NCBI GenBank assembly: GCA_024305405.1
Contig: JAKNDB010000068.1
Span: forward strand, 1,854,501 to 1,918,500
Length of the DNA stretch: 64,000 bases
Direction of reading: 5' to 3'
Origin: Dirofilaria immitis
Lineage: Eukaryota > Nematoda > Chromadorea > Rhabditida > Onchocercidae
The position numbers were made by a program, and so were the translations under genes. Below are positions 25,602-37,813 of this stretch, one piece after another. A model generated the notes under the pieces. The model was not told where the DNA came from. It did no database searches and saw only the letters and a list, made by a program, of their open reading frames with translations. The first letter of the stretch is position 1. Every line of letters begins with the position of its first letter.

Positions 25602-26619
25602 TGGATCTGATGCCAGGCTGTTTCACGTAAATTCGATTGCTTTGCAGGATTCTGCTCAACATGATCGATTATTTCTGTTTGCTTTGATAGATAGTCTTAT
25701 TTGACGCCTAAAATAATCCAAACCAATTTATTTTATAATTTTTAATAATTGTGTTTTTCAGAATATTATTGTCGAGTTATGAGAATTCTACAGATATTAT
25801 TGGGAAATCTTCGATTATTAACTCTTCATCGATGTTTAATTGTTGTACTATTAAAAATAGTTCGACGATAAGAAATTCAAAGAATTACAAAATAATATTT
25901 TGAATAAATATCAGTTTTACTATCTTATCCGTTTATTTGGTAACATAGATAGTCAGCAAGAGTGACCGTTAATATCTCAAAATGATTCAAGAATTCAATA
26001 ATTAACTTCTGGTACTGAACATTTGTTTTTGCTATGATTGCGAAATACCGATTGTTTCGAAAATGACGGAAAATTAAATGAATCAAAAGCTCACCACCGT
26101 TCTTTATAAATTTTTGAATAATTCGATATTAAAAGCAACTATTAACTTACTGTCACTTGTGCAACGTATGATGCTAACACGGTGATTGCAAAATAATACG
26201 ACAATCTCATACTGAATCGTGAACAGCTTCACTGGCAACTGTTAGCGCTTTTGATGACAGAATCTGACGTGAAATCCTACAAAATATTTTTAAAAGTTAT
26301 TTTAAAATTGTATCAAATGAAATTATTATAAAACAATCAGCAGCAGATTGAAGTAAGAATTACTTCACTGACGGTGAAAACTATTTTTGTGGATTTCAAT
26401 AAGCTGTATGATCTTTAATCAGCTAAAATCATAGAACTCTAAAACTTTTGCATTATAAAATAAATTAATTTTTCTCCTCTTTTGTAGCTTTTTTTTTCGA
26501 AAAATCATACTTATGCACATACGATAAATAATTATAAATTCCTATGTAATATCAATTAATGCTATTGAATAATTCAGAAGTATCTTATAAAAAGTTAGAA
26601 AAAACATAGAAATTCTACT
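25602..26619. other. Region upstream of the decayed zinc-finger gene
   Basis: No exon is convincing. A minus-strand stretch at about 25610-25710 has a TTTTAG acceptor but stops in all frames before joining the fingers. Confidence 0.4.
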
Positions 26620-26790
26620 GAAATAGTGAAGGGTTTGACTACATCGACAGTAGATGATATCTTTGCCACAACTATATTGATGACGAAAATAATTTCCACA
26701 TCGTGGTTATGAAATTATTACTTTCTGATAGGTTAACTATGTTTGGATTTTTTGTCGCTCACACATTACCCGTTATTTTCCGGTTCAACG
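26620..26790 (+). pseudogene. Inverted duplicate of the zinc-finger 3' end
   Basis: About 170 bases are the reverse complement, at roughly 85-90 per cent by eye, of 24965-25135, covering the last codons and 3' flank of the decayed zinc-finger gene. Shared text includes GTGAAGGGTTTGACTA, ATCGTGGTTATGAAATTATT and CTTTCTGATAGGTTAACT (sense of this copy). The copy has no usable frame. Confidence 0.75.
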
Positions 26791-27662
26791 TCCTAAGCGA
26801 CTGGTAAAAATTGAATGGGAAATTTTGAGTGACAGTCGGATAAAATTTCAAAATCCATTTATTTTATCATATTAATTTTATCATACAAATTGCATTAGAA
26901 GAGAAAAAATAAAGTAGCTGATGTAGTTTTTGGAAAACATTTGTAACCGCATTACGTTATCGATGCTATTTAACTGTTGTTAATACGGCAGATTACTGAG
27001 TTTATAGTTTGTGAGATTTTCGTTTAAGAAACATAAATTTTAAATTTCAAAATGGTTAAATTGTATATGCCTAAATCAATCGCCTTGGAAAAAAGCTTGT
27101 AAATGAGTTAAATAATTGCTTTGTCATACTTGACGGAAAAAATTTACTTGCAGAACAATTTCGCTATTTTTGGTATCCAGATATATTGGAATGAAATATA
27201 GACTGATTACACATATCAGTTATGCACTGATTCATATTCATAGTTCACTGCATTTCATCACATCAATTAAAAAGTGAAATAAAAGCAATCTCGTTGTAAA
27301 AGAGAGATGAGTACAAATGACGATGAACAAAATATAGTTAGCCAAAAACAATTTCACCTAATTACTAAATATAGAAACAATAACAAAATATATAGTTGGC
27401 AAATAATTAATCATTATTTGGAAGCATATATGAACCTTCATTAAATAAATATTAAAATTCCCTAATGACAATTATAAATTTTAAAAATGTAGGAAATTCA
27501 AAAATTGTAAAAAATTAAAAAAATTTTTTTGAAGAAAAAAATTTGAAAAAGATTTAAGGACTGTTTGCAAATAAACCGTTCCAACAAATTAATTTAGTGA
27601 AAAATTTATTTTACTGATAAAAATGTACTTACAATTGCACAGTAAAAATTTAAGAATTAGTT
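26791..27662. other. Intergenic, nothing recognised
   Basis: AT-rich spacer between the zinc-finger debris and the 3' end of the TM2D2-like gene. Confidence 0.5.
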
Positions 27663-28792
27663 TTAGTAATATGGTTGCCAGTTAGATCCATCTGCGGGTA
27701 ATAAATTTCCTGTGATTAGTAAAAATATATCAACAATCCACCATAATCCCAAACCGCCAAGTGTCATTAATTTACCAACTGCTATAGCTGAATAGCCAAG
27801 ACAGAAACGATCTACTGCCAAAATTCCCAGAAAGAGCGAATATAATAATGTTGAGAGAAAGTAATGACCCGTATATCTGTAACTCCAACAGTAATGTGAC
27901 TGTTTAAATAAAGTAAATAGATATAAGCATCAATAATGATGAGGGAAGAATTTCGATCGGAAAATTTAAAAACTAGTGCAATAATTATCAGGTTAGAACT
28001 TATCATAAATGCAGAGTTGACAAGAAAGGATATTAAAATCTTTTTTGAAAGAAATTAAAGTACGTAAAAGAAAACATGAAATAAGATAAAATATACTTGA
28101 TACAGGGTACTTTTCTCAAGAAAGTACGTGGACCACGACATTCGATGCACGGCAATACCCGGCAGGTCACATTTGTTCGTTCAACGTTTTCGTAACGTGT
28201 GCCACCCCATTTGAGACATGCACCATTCACCTGAAAACACAATAACTGACAATGAATCGAAGAAAAAAGCTTTATATTTCTAAAATATACCTTTGTATTA
28301 TTAGCTTCAGGGATGGATGATATATCTACTGGCGCATCGCAATCAATCCACCTAAAAAAAATATTTATGTTTTGCCAATGCTTTTACATGATTCTTTCTT
28401 TTGTAAGCGTAGTATTCAGCTTCTAAAATTAGCAATTTCTTATTTCGTCTTTCCACTGCAAATAATAGACCGTATCTAATCTTGCATTGTTTTGCATTAA
28501 AAACTAAGTTTTCATGCACAGAAATGCTAATGCCCTACTGTCATTCAAATACAAGAAACCTTTCATCAAGAAAATTGCACGGTACAAGTGGACCAGTTGG
28601 ATTCAAATCGAAACCTTCTAGTTCGCAAACACCAAAACCGTCATTTTCCGGTAAAAGTGGTGTTGAAATGACAGCAGCAATAACAATATTTCCATGTTTC
28701 TGCACTTTGGGAATTGAAACCGGATTTGTTTGAATTCCAAAAATAAGCGGTACACTGATCAGCAGTATTATCAGCACATTATCCACATGCAT
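27663..28792 (-). CDS. TM2 domain-containing protein 2 homologue
   Basis: Orthologue-level match to TM2D2, a conserved two-helix membrane protein linked in animals to Notch signalling through the TM2D family. Exons: 28792-28560, 28351-28291, 28230-28097, 27876-27663; 213 residues against 214 in humans, with no frame break. An N-terminal signal peptide ([19 protein letters not shown]) is followed by a luminal cysteine-rich part ([60 protein letters not shown]). The TM2 core follows: first helix with VDRFCLG (the family's DRF loop), [20 protein letters not shown], then [13 protein letters not shown]. The start is supported by TTTTAAG ending directly at the ATG, a trans-splice acceptor. It is the last gene in the minus-strand block. 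Confidence 0.94.
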
Positions 28793-28804
28793 CTTAAAAT
28801 TTTA
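28793..28804 (-). promoter_or_regulatory. Probable trans-splice acceptor of the TM2D2-like gene
   Basis: On the minus strand, AAAATTTTAAG abuts the ATG with no leader base between, a pattern seen at spliced-leader acceptors of nematode genes. Confidence 0.5.
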
Positions 28805-29202
28805 CCATTACATAGTATAATGATTAAAACTATATATGGTGCAGCAAAACACAAAGCATAAATATAGAGTAAGCGAGACAAAATAAATAAACAAAATGAA
28901 TATGTTTATGAAAATTATAATTGACGCTAGTTTAAAACATAATATCTAATCAAAAAAATCAGAACAATTCAATATCCTAAATCAAGCATATAAATTAACG
29001 CTTAATGAATAGTTCATTAAAAATCGTTTTTTTGATGAAAAATAAAACAGATTGAAAATGTAGAAGCATGTAATTTCTAGCGTTCCTTATTACCGATAAA
29101 TCATTTCAAAATAAAAATGATAAGAATCTATTCATGAAAAGTCTGATAATATAAATAACACCTAATAACAAACGATATAGCAAAAATTATGACATTCGTA
29201 AC
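28805..29202. other. Spacer between the SDHAF2- and TM2D2-like genes
   Basis: About 400 bases, AT-rich, without an exon. The short distance between same-strand genes permits an operon, but no conserved internal promoter or spacer element is visible. Confidence 0.4.
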
Positions 29203-29719
29203 TTAAAACGGGGAAAAAAACTTAGAATTCTTACATATCACATTCTCAGAAAGAAACTTAGATGTGGAAATATGGTTATTATCGCGATTTTGCTTTTTCA
29301 CACTCCTTTTCGGTTCTTTTTTAACAAAATCCTGCATCGACTGAAAAACATCACAATTTTCTAAATCTTTTGGTAAATCCTTTTTCCGGAAATATAATAA
29401 TATAAATCCCATTCCATATGTTCACCATTAATAATTTTATCGTAACGCATTAATTGTTGCAAGCTCATTTTTGCAACATTTGATCCGCGAATTCGCCTAA
29501 TAGTATATCATTTTCCAGAATGCCACGTTTCTTGCTTTGGTACAATAAACGAGATCGCTTCGTCTCTATTTTTTCATTCTCTAATCGCAATTCTGAATGA
29601 TATTCATGTGCCGATTGAGGGATGGAAGACTGCTCTGAAAATCGAACCAGAGCTTGTGGCATCAATTTCCGTATTCCAAAAAGTTGTCCAACTGAGTCAA
29701 ACAGAGTTAAACGATTCAT
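29203..29719 (-). CDS. Succinate dehydrogenase assembly factor 2 (SDHAF2/Sdh5)
   Basis: Mitochondrial matrix factor that promotes covalent FAD attachment to the SDH flavoprotein. Single exon; about 172 residues after correction. The N-terminus ([20 protein letters not shown]) is basic and amphipathic, as for a mitochondrial presequence. The family core is clear: [39 protein letters not shown] and MEWDLYY. The C-terminal tail ([15 protein letters not shown] then a Lys-rich, less conserved end) is longer than in mammals. Two one-base losses break it: A5 on the coding strand (T5 at 29468-29472) between LQK and MSLQQ, and A5 (T5 at 29391-29395) between YYISG and KKDL. Uncorrected, the frame stops in the middle of the core. 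No clear splice-leader acceptor was found before this start, unlike its neighbours. Confidence 0.9.
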
Positions 29720-30507
29720 AATTGCTTACTTTGTTTTAATTCGATCAATTTGTTGGCCTATAAATACGGAAAGAAAAAAGAAATATCTATTAGATATAAT
29801 CGAAAAGAAAAAGAAAAATATCTATAAAAATAATGAAAAAGAATGAAACGAAGTCTCTAAATTATTAAAAAAATTTAGATGATTTCTAGATCCATAAAAA
29901 ATTCCTTATAGTACTTTTATAAAATATTTTATAAAATATGAAAAGAGAAATGACCTTGCTGTATTTAAGCATAACTATAAATGTACCATGCATATATACA
30001 TTTTTAAACCAAAAATAAAGTTATGAAAAGGATTTTTATCATAATGTAATATAGATAATAACAACGATTTAGATTAAAATGCATAGAACATATTTTAACT
30101 TTTAATAACTTTTCATCAACAATGTATACCATACTGAATTAAGGGTTTGAAAATTCATTATTTGCATCCATGTTCGGAACTATAAATGAGCACGACAAAA
30201 GAGATATGATAAGAAAATAAAAAGTAAACTTTAATAAACTTTAATAAAAAGTAAACATCAATAACCAAAAATCTAATTTCCAATAATTATTTTTCCATTT
30301 TCAATAAAATCATACGTAGAAATTCCTGAGAGTGTTCTGAATATTTTTCTTATAGTAAAAACATGAAGGTTAGAACCGTCCTCATTTTTGCTTTTTGCTT
30401 AATCTTAAAACAATTAATAGTTACACCTAGCGATATTAAATAAAAATAAAAAGAGAAATTAAAGTAATTAGATAAACTCCATTAACAAGAAAAAATTTTT
30501 AAAAATA
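29720..30507. other. Spacer between the DRG2- and SDHAF2-like genes
   Basis: AT-rich, 790 bases, no exon recognised on either strand. Confidence 0.45.
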
Positions 30508-32987
30508 TCACTTTTTGACAATTTGTACCACATCTTCATGATGAAGCTTATGATGAATTCCAACTCGTTGTGGCGAAAACTTCGTGCTAGTACCCCAAAC
30601 AATTGCATAGCGAAACGCAGAAGCAAGATTTCGATGCAAAGCATGACACGCATGTTCAACTGTTGCACCACGTCGTAATATAAACCCATCGCTTGGTCCT
30701 AAAATTGCTTATTTCTAACCTTCTGAATCATTCGATCATTTTCAGAAAGAAAGAATTTTCAACAATTCATTTAGAAATGCTATTACAAAATCAATAAAAG
30801 ATATGCGGTTTACTGATAACGACAGAATAGTTCAGAAAAATATTGTTTTTTATTATATTTTCTATGGATAATTGAAAAAAATTAAATTTCTCAAATTTAT
30901 TTTTAAATAGTAAAAAAGAAACAAAAGAGCATTTTTTGGCAATTTGAGGATAAGACCTAAATCGGGCGCGCTCCCAGGTTTTTTGGTGTATATCCTGATG
31001 AGTGCCAAATATTCCCAAATCTTTTCCACCATGTAATCCATGTTTAGTTTCATTTCGCAACTGATTACTACTGAATCTTTGAGACGAGCTAGCCTGTAAA
31101 GTAGCAGTGAAGACTTTGAATAGACATGTTTCACTTTCTTGTAATAACTGTTTTATCAATTGTAAACTGAGACATGGCAACTTTAATTTTGTTTTTCCAT
31201 CTATTTTTAATCGAATATCGCCACTGACAATCAACGTGCCAAATAACATTAAAAATTGTTCGTAATCCGAACTTAGATAAACACCAAGAAATTTCATTAC
31301 CTATCCACTTCTTCCATGCTTATCTGATCGATCTTGTTATATACATAGAGACATGGTATATATACACGGTTTCCTTGTATAACATCAATTAAATCATCCA
31401 CTCTAAGAGAATAAAAATTATTAATAATTCTTAATTTCTTAATCGGTAAGTATCAATCCTAGTAACATTGAAAATTATCATTTTGATTACTATATTCATA
31501 CCTGGCTGAATTTAATATAAATCTTTTGAGGTTAAAAATAATTCAGAAATTAATGCATCAATAAAAATTCCCAACGGAAATCGTACAGTCTGAAGCTACA
31601 GTTTTTTCTCATATTTAATATTTTTATTTTCATCAAATTAAAATCAAAGCTTACGTGCAATCAGCTCTAAAAACGACCTCAGCATTGAAAATCTTATATT
31701 CGTGCAATATAGTCATTACCAGCTTTTCATTGCAATTTGTTAGTGGAACTGTATGCGTAAACTTCACTCCTCCAATTTTCTTTTGCTTAAGATAGATTAA
31801 CGGCGGTTTCTTGTTTAAGCGAATACCCACTGATTCTAATTCTTTTGTAAGAAAAATTTTCTGCAATATTTTTAAAAGAGTTGAGAAAACAAGGAGAAGA
31901 ATGCTAATTCCTGAGATTGATTTATTAAACTTATTTTATTTATATATAAATTTTTTTTCTGAGTCGCAAGAATTTTCTATAGAATTAAAATAATGAAGCA
32001 AAAATTTAAAAGGAACTAAGTACCACAAAATACTATTTGAAAAGTAATGGCAACGCTAATGAATTCCTTTTAATAGATGAAAAATATTCAAAATGCGATT
32101 ACATTCCATTATTTAGTATTCCCTGTCATCAGCAGCACATTTCTCCCATGAAATGTCACAAAATTTATGATTCTACAAAGTATGCCCAACCTGCATTTCA
32201 CCTTTCGCAGCATCCAGCATCATCAGAATAACATCAGCCGTTTTTGCCACTGCTATAACTTGTCTTCCTCTACCTAAAAGATTAGCAATAGAATGGTTCA
32301 CTCAAAATCCTACTTTTTATATCATTTTCAAAGATTATTTCTTGTTTAAATTTTAATTACTCAAGAGCAAGAGCGTTCGAAAAAAAAGCTACCTTACCTT
32401 TTCCTTGTGCAGCTCCTTCAATAATACCAGGTAAATCAAGCAGCTGTATGTTGGCTCCTCATACTCGATAACACCGGGTATACATGTAAGTGTGGTAAAT
32501 TCATATGAAGCTACAGCACTTTCTGTTTTAGTAAGTGATGACAGTAATGTCGATTTGCCGACTGAAGGAAAGCCAACCTGGAATTAAAATTATGCTATAA
32601 GTAGCGAATTAGTTCAGCAGAATTAAGGATGTTATTCTTGTAGATGAAACTTCTTAATCATTCATTAAATTTAACCAAAAATTTGCTACGACTCAGTTTC
32701 AAAATTCATTTTTTTTCTTTAAATTCAGTTTTTTAAAACTCATTAGATTCCCAAAAAGCTTATAAATCTATAAGGTAGCTAACCATCGCTACTCGAGCAT
32801 CACCACTCTTCATCACATCGAAGCCATCACCCTTACTAGTACCACTCTTTGTAGTTGGTTCTAGTAATTGTTGCCTATATTTAGCAAGTTTTGCTTTCAA
32901 AAGACCCAAATGATATTCGGTAGCCTTGTTCTTTTGCGTCCTACTGATTTCATGCTCAATTTCTTGAATCTTTTCAAGTATACCCAT
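30508..32987 (-). CDS. drg-2: Developmentally regulated GTP-binding protein 2 (DRG2)
   Basis: OBG/HSR1-family GTPase that associates with ribosomes. Exons: 32987-32784, 32577-32398, 32273-32191, 31860-31655, 31402-31301, 31093-30957, 30698-30508; about 367 residues, human DRG2 about 364. The N-terminus [20 protein letters not shown] and [20 protein letters not shown] mark DRG2 rather than DRG1. GTPase motifs: GFPSVGKST (G1), [18 protein letters not shown] (G3), [15 protein letters not shown] (G4). The TGS end reads [37 protein letters not shown] and [11 protein letters not shown]. One base is missing in exon 2 (CC at 32457-32458, coding GG for GGG), breaking YEGANIQ. All other phases join. 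The start has TTCTTCAG nine bases upstream. Confidence 0.95.
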
Positions 32988-32996
32988 ATTTAATAT

Positions 32997-33010
32997 CTGA
33001 AGAATAACGC
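32997..33010 (-). promoter_or_regulatory. Probable trans-splice acceptor of the DRG2-like gene
   Basis: TTATTCTTCAG on the minus strand lies nine bases before the ATG at 32987, with no in-phase upstream exon. This position fits spliced-leader addition. Confidence 0.55.
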
Positions 33011-34102
33011 TTATATATTATATATTTACAATCTTCAAGTTCTTAAACTTCAAAGAATAATTATGATAAAAACTGTAGAATGTTCCGGAAATATAACAAT
33101 AGCACAATTAGAAGCTTGGCGTATGACATAATTAGAAGGATATTCTAATTCAATATCAAAGAATATTTCATTTTAATAATACTTAAGTCGTCTATTTTGC
33201 AATTTTCCCCGAAAACTTTGCAAGCAAGAAAGAGCGTGGCAAATTTTCCCGACTAGAATCATACATTCTAATTTAAGAACATATCGATCCAGCAATTTAT
33301 CAATCTATCGATCTCATATCGATCTAGCAATTTCAACTGCCATGGGCTAAAAGGACTTGTTATTGTAAATAGAAGTTCGCCGTGAATTAAAAATCCATGC
33401 AGTATTAACTTGCACCAGGGATTTTTTTCCTTGCATAAAGTTGCTCAAGAACTATAATCGGAACAATAAACCGTGATAAATAGTTCGTTTCCAGGAAAAT
33501 AGTACGAATTTATTTCGAGATCAAAAACAAAAGACAATTTCCATGTCTTTTTATATCACAGTCATAAGAGAATACCACTTTTCATATGAAATAGATATAT
33601 TTTTGGCTTAAATTTAATTTTGAATCTGCAGAAGCTAAAATACTGCAATAGACAATGGTAAGTGCAATATTGCTAGTAGTGCAGTGTGCGTCTAATGAAA
33701 ATTATATGTTGTGGCTCCATGCTTTATAATATAAACACCTCATGTGTAATTTTCCTCAATAATGACAATCAAATACAATTTTTCCTCAATAATTACTTAA
33801 TAAATACTAATAGTTATTACTAAAAGCGAATTTCCACTAAAAGACTGCTTCATAACCTAGATGAACTACTGGAAAAACTTTTGCTTTAGGTTGGCTATAA
33901 ATAAACAACACAATATGATTTTAACTAACAGCGAAATTAACTAGTAACCAGCTTATCTAGTAATTATATATAAATATATCATAACAAAGCGAATAAAATT
34001 TACATGTCGACAAAAATTCAGCTAATATATTCCCTGGACTACAGAAATGACTTAACCATTCAAATAACAAGGAAAAAGTACATAACTGTGTCATTGGAAA
34101 AT
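33011..34102. other. Spacer between the RPRD1- and DRG2-like genes
   Basis: About 1.1 kb of AT-rich sequence; a few ATCGATC-containing words recur at 33290-33340 but no gene or array is supported. Confidence 0.45.
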
Positions 34103-34646
34103 TTATTCAAGCTTTTCAACTTCCACATTGTCCTCGCTTTCGTTCTTACCGCTTTTGAACAATTCACCCAAGGAAGGAAGCGGAGGTAACGCACTGGCGG
34201 GTAAATCAGCTAAATCAGGCAAAGAATCAAAGTGTTCTTTTACCTAAAAAAATTTTTTTGACCACTTTCCAGGTTATTTTCATATCATTGCTATTTATTA
34301 TAAAAATTATAAACTGAACTATAGGAAGTAACTGCAATTAAGATTACTAATAGTTTTTCCTTCATTCTATGCAGTAAACATTGAATTCATATCCAAACGT
34401 CATCATGTTTGAACCAAAGATTTTACTACCAAATGAAATCAATACATTCACATTTTTTGCTCAATTAGAAAAATGATGAAAACAAACCGACGTCTTTTCC
34501 TGCTCTAACTTTTCTACTTTTTCTCGCACAGACCGTAACATTTCATCGTTTCTTACTGCACTGGCTTTCAAGAAAGCAAAATATTCAGGAAGTAGCTGTT
34601 GCAAAGATCGTCTATCTTCCATTTCCGCAGCAAGTCTAAGATATAA

Positions 34647-34695
<49 letters not shown>

Positions 34696-36691
34696 GACAT
34701 CGAAATTGCAAGCTGAATTTTATGCCGAATATTTGAAAAAAAAAAATCACCTTTTGCAATACTCTTTGACTACGGGTTCAGCCTCCTTGATTTTTTTTAA
34801 CAGTTCCACTGCCTGGGATTCATTTCTGATAGGTTTTAAAAGAGCAGGATTTGCAATCGTCTCCGGAAATGAAGCTATCAATTGGCTAAAAAAATTTTTA
34901 GAATTAAAAATTTTCAACGATCTCGAAACTAATTTCATATTGCGATCGGAATACAATGCATTTATATTTCCAGAGAGTAAAAATCTAATCGAAAAATCAA
35001 GAAAAGGAAAAGTAGTATTTTGAAAGAAAATCCAACACAGTGCAATCATCGTTCCCATGAATAATAATTTGATTAACAAAACTATCTCGAGAAAAAGAAA
35101 AATATTCCGAGAAGAAAACTCATAAAAAATCATTAGAGAAATGTAAAAACGCAAAATCAATTGTACCGTGTTTCAGCATCGGCTGATGGTGGGTCTTCCA
35201 ACTTTTTCAACAGTGATATTACATCCTCCGTTACTCGAGTCATGACTTTGACGTCGAAATTCTCACTATCTATTTTGCTCTGCAAGAACTACTGAGGAGA
35301 AATCTTAATTTTTAAATCCATTAAAGCATTTAAAGATAGAAATCTATATCAAATGCATGAATATAAAGAATAACTAAAGTATCTTCTATCTATAAAAATA
35401 AGCTAACTTTTTCGGTTCCGGCGAATCTGCATCAACGTTAGGAGTCGATAAATGCGGTGAATCTACTGCCTTTCCAACGTTTGGTGGTGTGGTTGATGTT
35501 TGACGTGATTTTTGAATGCTTTCGGTACTTAAAATTGTTCCACCTAATTCTATATTGAACTCAACAAGTCTTATTCCGGTCAGCGATGATGCTACGGCAT
35601 TCATTAACCGATCCACTTTCGCTTCCGAATATATTTGGCGCTCACGAAAAACTCTCAAAATTTTTTCATTGCCACTACCGCATCGGCATCTGCATGGATA
35701 CTTACGTGCCTATAAGGCAATTTGGTCATGTGAATAAATTTATTTTTGCCTTGCACAGATGAGGGGCAAGAAACGAATCTATTGAAATATTATCCCAATA
35801 ACATATCTAATCATTGCACCAACTTGCGATATTAATAAACACTGAAATTATTCATTCGAATACGTAGAAAAGAAATACTAATTAATATCTGCAAATAAAA
35901 TTACTATATCCCACTTAAATAGTGTGACTTAAAAATAATTAAAGGCTCAAAACCTACAATGAACATACCTAAAAGCTGGTTCTAAATTTTCATAAAACAT
36001 TCCCATAAAATGTGGGCAGTTCTTTCGACTGTTTTGTATAACATCGTTGGCAAGATAGAGCAGATTGATTAAACGAACCGGTTTCGTTTCCTTTTTGACT
36101 TCCTGAACATGATAATAGAGAATGCTTTTAACCAAGAGCATTCTTTCTGCATAAAGCTGCATCAGTTGTTTCCGTCATTGTTTAATGAAGAATAAACATA
36201 GCTTTTAATCCCCTTATTCCACTTCCATATTCCAAGTTCACGTCTTAGTATACTGAAGAACTTTTTGTTCCCCATAACAATAAGATAATTAGCAAATACG
36301 GTACCATTAAAAAACGAAAAATTTGCGTGGCCTCATGAAATAAATATAATCTACTTTATCATGATCCAAAATTGCAAAAGGCACACAATAGGAATTGAAA
36401 TTGAGAGAAATGACGTAATATAAAATTAAATCGACTGCAAGTATATCTTTAAAACGGAAATGATCCAAAAGCTTCTCGACCTTCAACAAGAAATGCGAAT
36501 CTCTTTACGAGGAGACAGAAGTGCATCCATCAACAGTTAAAAACAATTACCTGAAGCCAAACTTTGACAATTGTTTCCGCATGACTTTTCTGATGATGTA
36601 GCAACCACATGGACATCATTTGCACTGACTGCTGCGTCGTATTTAGTGTCTGGAGTCGTCTTGACATTGCCGCTTCAGAAAATCCGGCCAT
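34103..36691 (-). CDS. RPRD1-type CID protein (Pol II CTD-interacting)
   Basis: Regulation of nuclear pre-mRNA domain protein of the RPRD1A/B class (C. elegans CIDS-like), which binds the phosphorylated RNA polymerase II C-terminal domain. Exons: 36691-36551, 36102-35969, 35709-35408, 35279-35167, 34885-34751, 34635-34488, 34243-34103; about 371 residues against about 312-326 in mammals. The CID domain is at the N-terminus: MAGFSEAAMSRRLQTLN, QQSVQMMSMWLLHHQKSHAE, INLLYLANDVIQNSRK, then FRERQIYSE. A Ser/Thr/Pro-rich linker follows. The C-terminal coiled coil (ASFPETIANPALLKPI, LAAEMEDRRSLQQLL, VREKVEKLEQEK) precedes SLPDLADLP and LPPLPSLGELF. Two one-base losses: T6 35661-35666 (coding A-run before ILRVFRERQ) and T5 35408-35412 at the exon 3 donor, where the extra A restores phase 0. 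A TCTTCAG lies 13 bases before the ATG. Confidence 0.93.
34651..34693. repeat. (AT)n microsatellite in an RPRD1 intron
   Basis: About 21 AT dinucleotides take up a large part of the 115-base intron between exons 5 and 6. It creates Tyr/Ile-repeat open frames on both strands that are not genes. Confidence 0.95.
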
Positions 36692-36704
36692 GAAGGGAAG
36701 TTGA

Positions 36705-36715
36705 CTGAAGATGAG
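36705..36715 (-). promoter_or_regulatory. Probable trans-splice acceptor of the RPRD1-like gene
   Basis: CATCTTCAG on the minus strand, 13 bases upstream of the ATG at 36691; read as the spliced-leader acceptor of the first gene of the minus-strand block. Confidence 0.5.
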
Positions 36716-37813
36716 CAAATTAATAATATTTGCAACAAGTAAATCTTCGCATTTCAATAATATATGCTATCTTTACAAAACTTTATGCTATCTTCTAACG
36801 ATATTTTATGATGTAGATAATTCATTCATTCAAAAATACTATTTTGGCAATACTCTTAAATTTATGTCATGGAAGTACTATATATTATCCACTATATCAT
36901 CTCAAAAATCCTATCAATTTTTTATTGCTCTTCATTCAAGTCTATTCTCTACTTTCTTCATATCATCGACATTATTATTTATCTATTATCAATTACTGCC
37001 GAATTTCATAACATTCTTATTCCTTTACATCTGTACCTTATAAACTATACTTTAACAGTTAGTCTTAAGATAATAAAATCTGCCTTATGCAAGATTTAAC
37101 GATCCACAAAAACGATTATTTTACCGAAAGAATTCCTTAACAAATCAGCACGACTTATCAAAGTTTCCTCCACCACACTTCAAATTTAACGAGAAGCAAT
37201 AGAGTCCGATAAAGAATGCTACGGAAGCTATATGATATTATTTCGTCTCTAATGTGCAATTTCTCGATTGTTTATTCTAAAATGTGATGAAGTTAAGGAT
37301 AGATGGTAAGGACGAAAAAATGGAAAATAGCTTAGCTTGAGCTTAACTGAGATTTTTCCTTTATTCTCTTTAAGATGAAATTGAAATGCAGATGTATTTC
37401 TTTTTAATTTTTTTTTTAAAATAAATTAAAGTCATTTTTAATAAGTTGAAATTAAAGAACAAAAATTCATTTCTATAATTCTCCACAAAAATATACGGTT
37501 GTGTTTGGGACAAGCTTTTGGCAGTGATGTTTTTATCACTGTAGCCAATATTGTCCATTCAGGTATTATAGAAATTTATAGTATTCATTTAATTTATCCA
37601 TGTCATGTCACTTTTTTTTTTTTTTTTCATGAAATTAGAAATTGTTAGATCAATTTTTGATAATAAATATAAATTAGTTTATGATTAATACTATGAGCTT
37701 AAATTATTTTATTATTATACAAATTTACGCCATGATTTATTTATCTATCGGATAAGAGCAAAAATTTCGATATCTTATTGTTATCATCATCAAAATATTC
37801 ATCATTATTACAG
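36716..37813. other. Divergent spacer, possible unresolved 5' exon
   Basis: AT-rich region between the minus-strand block and the plus-strand gene at 37.8 kb. Around 37490-37560 both strands are open (plus: GQAFGSDVFITVANIVHS before a CAG-GTATTA donor; minus: MDNIGYSDKNITAKSLSQ). The plus reading could be the missing N-terminal exon of the next gene, but its phase does not fit. Confidence 0.3.

Noticed and set aside
30791..31297. 168-residue minus-strand frame [14 protein letters not shown]...
   Set aside because: Reads through a DRG2 intron and then exon 6 out of frame; the true exon frame encodes [17 protein letters not shown].
34461..35023. Open frames with Tyr-Ile repeats on both strands
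   Set aside because: Translation of the (AT)n microsatellite running into RPRD1 exons or their antisense.
37370..37558. Minus-strand frame MDNIGYSDKNITAKS
   Set aside because: Could be a coding exon, but no acceptor or donor joins it to a neighbour, and the plus strand is equally open here.
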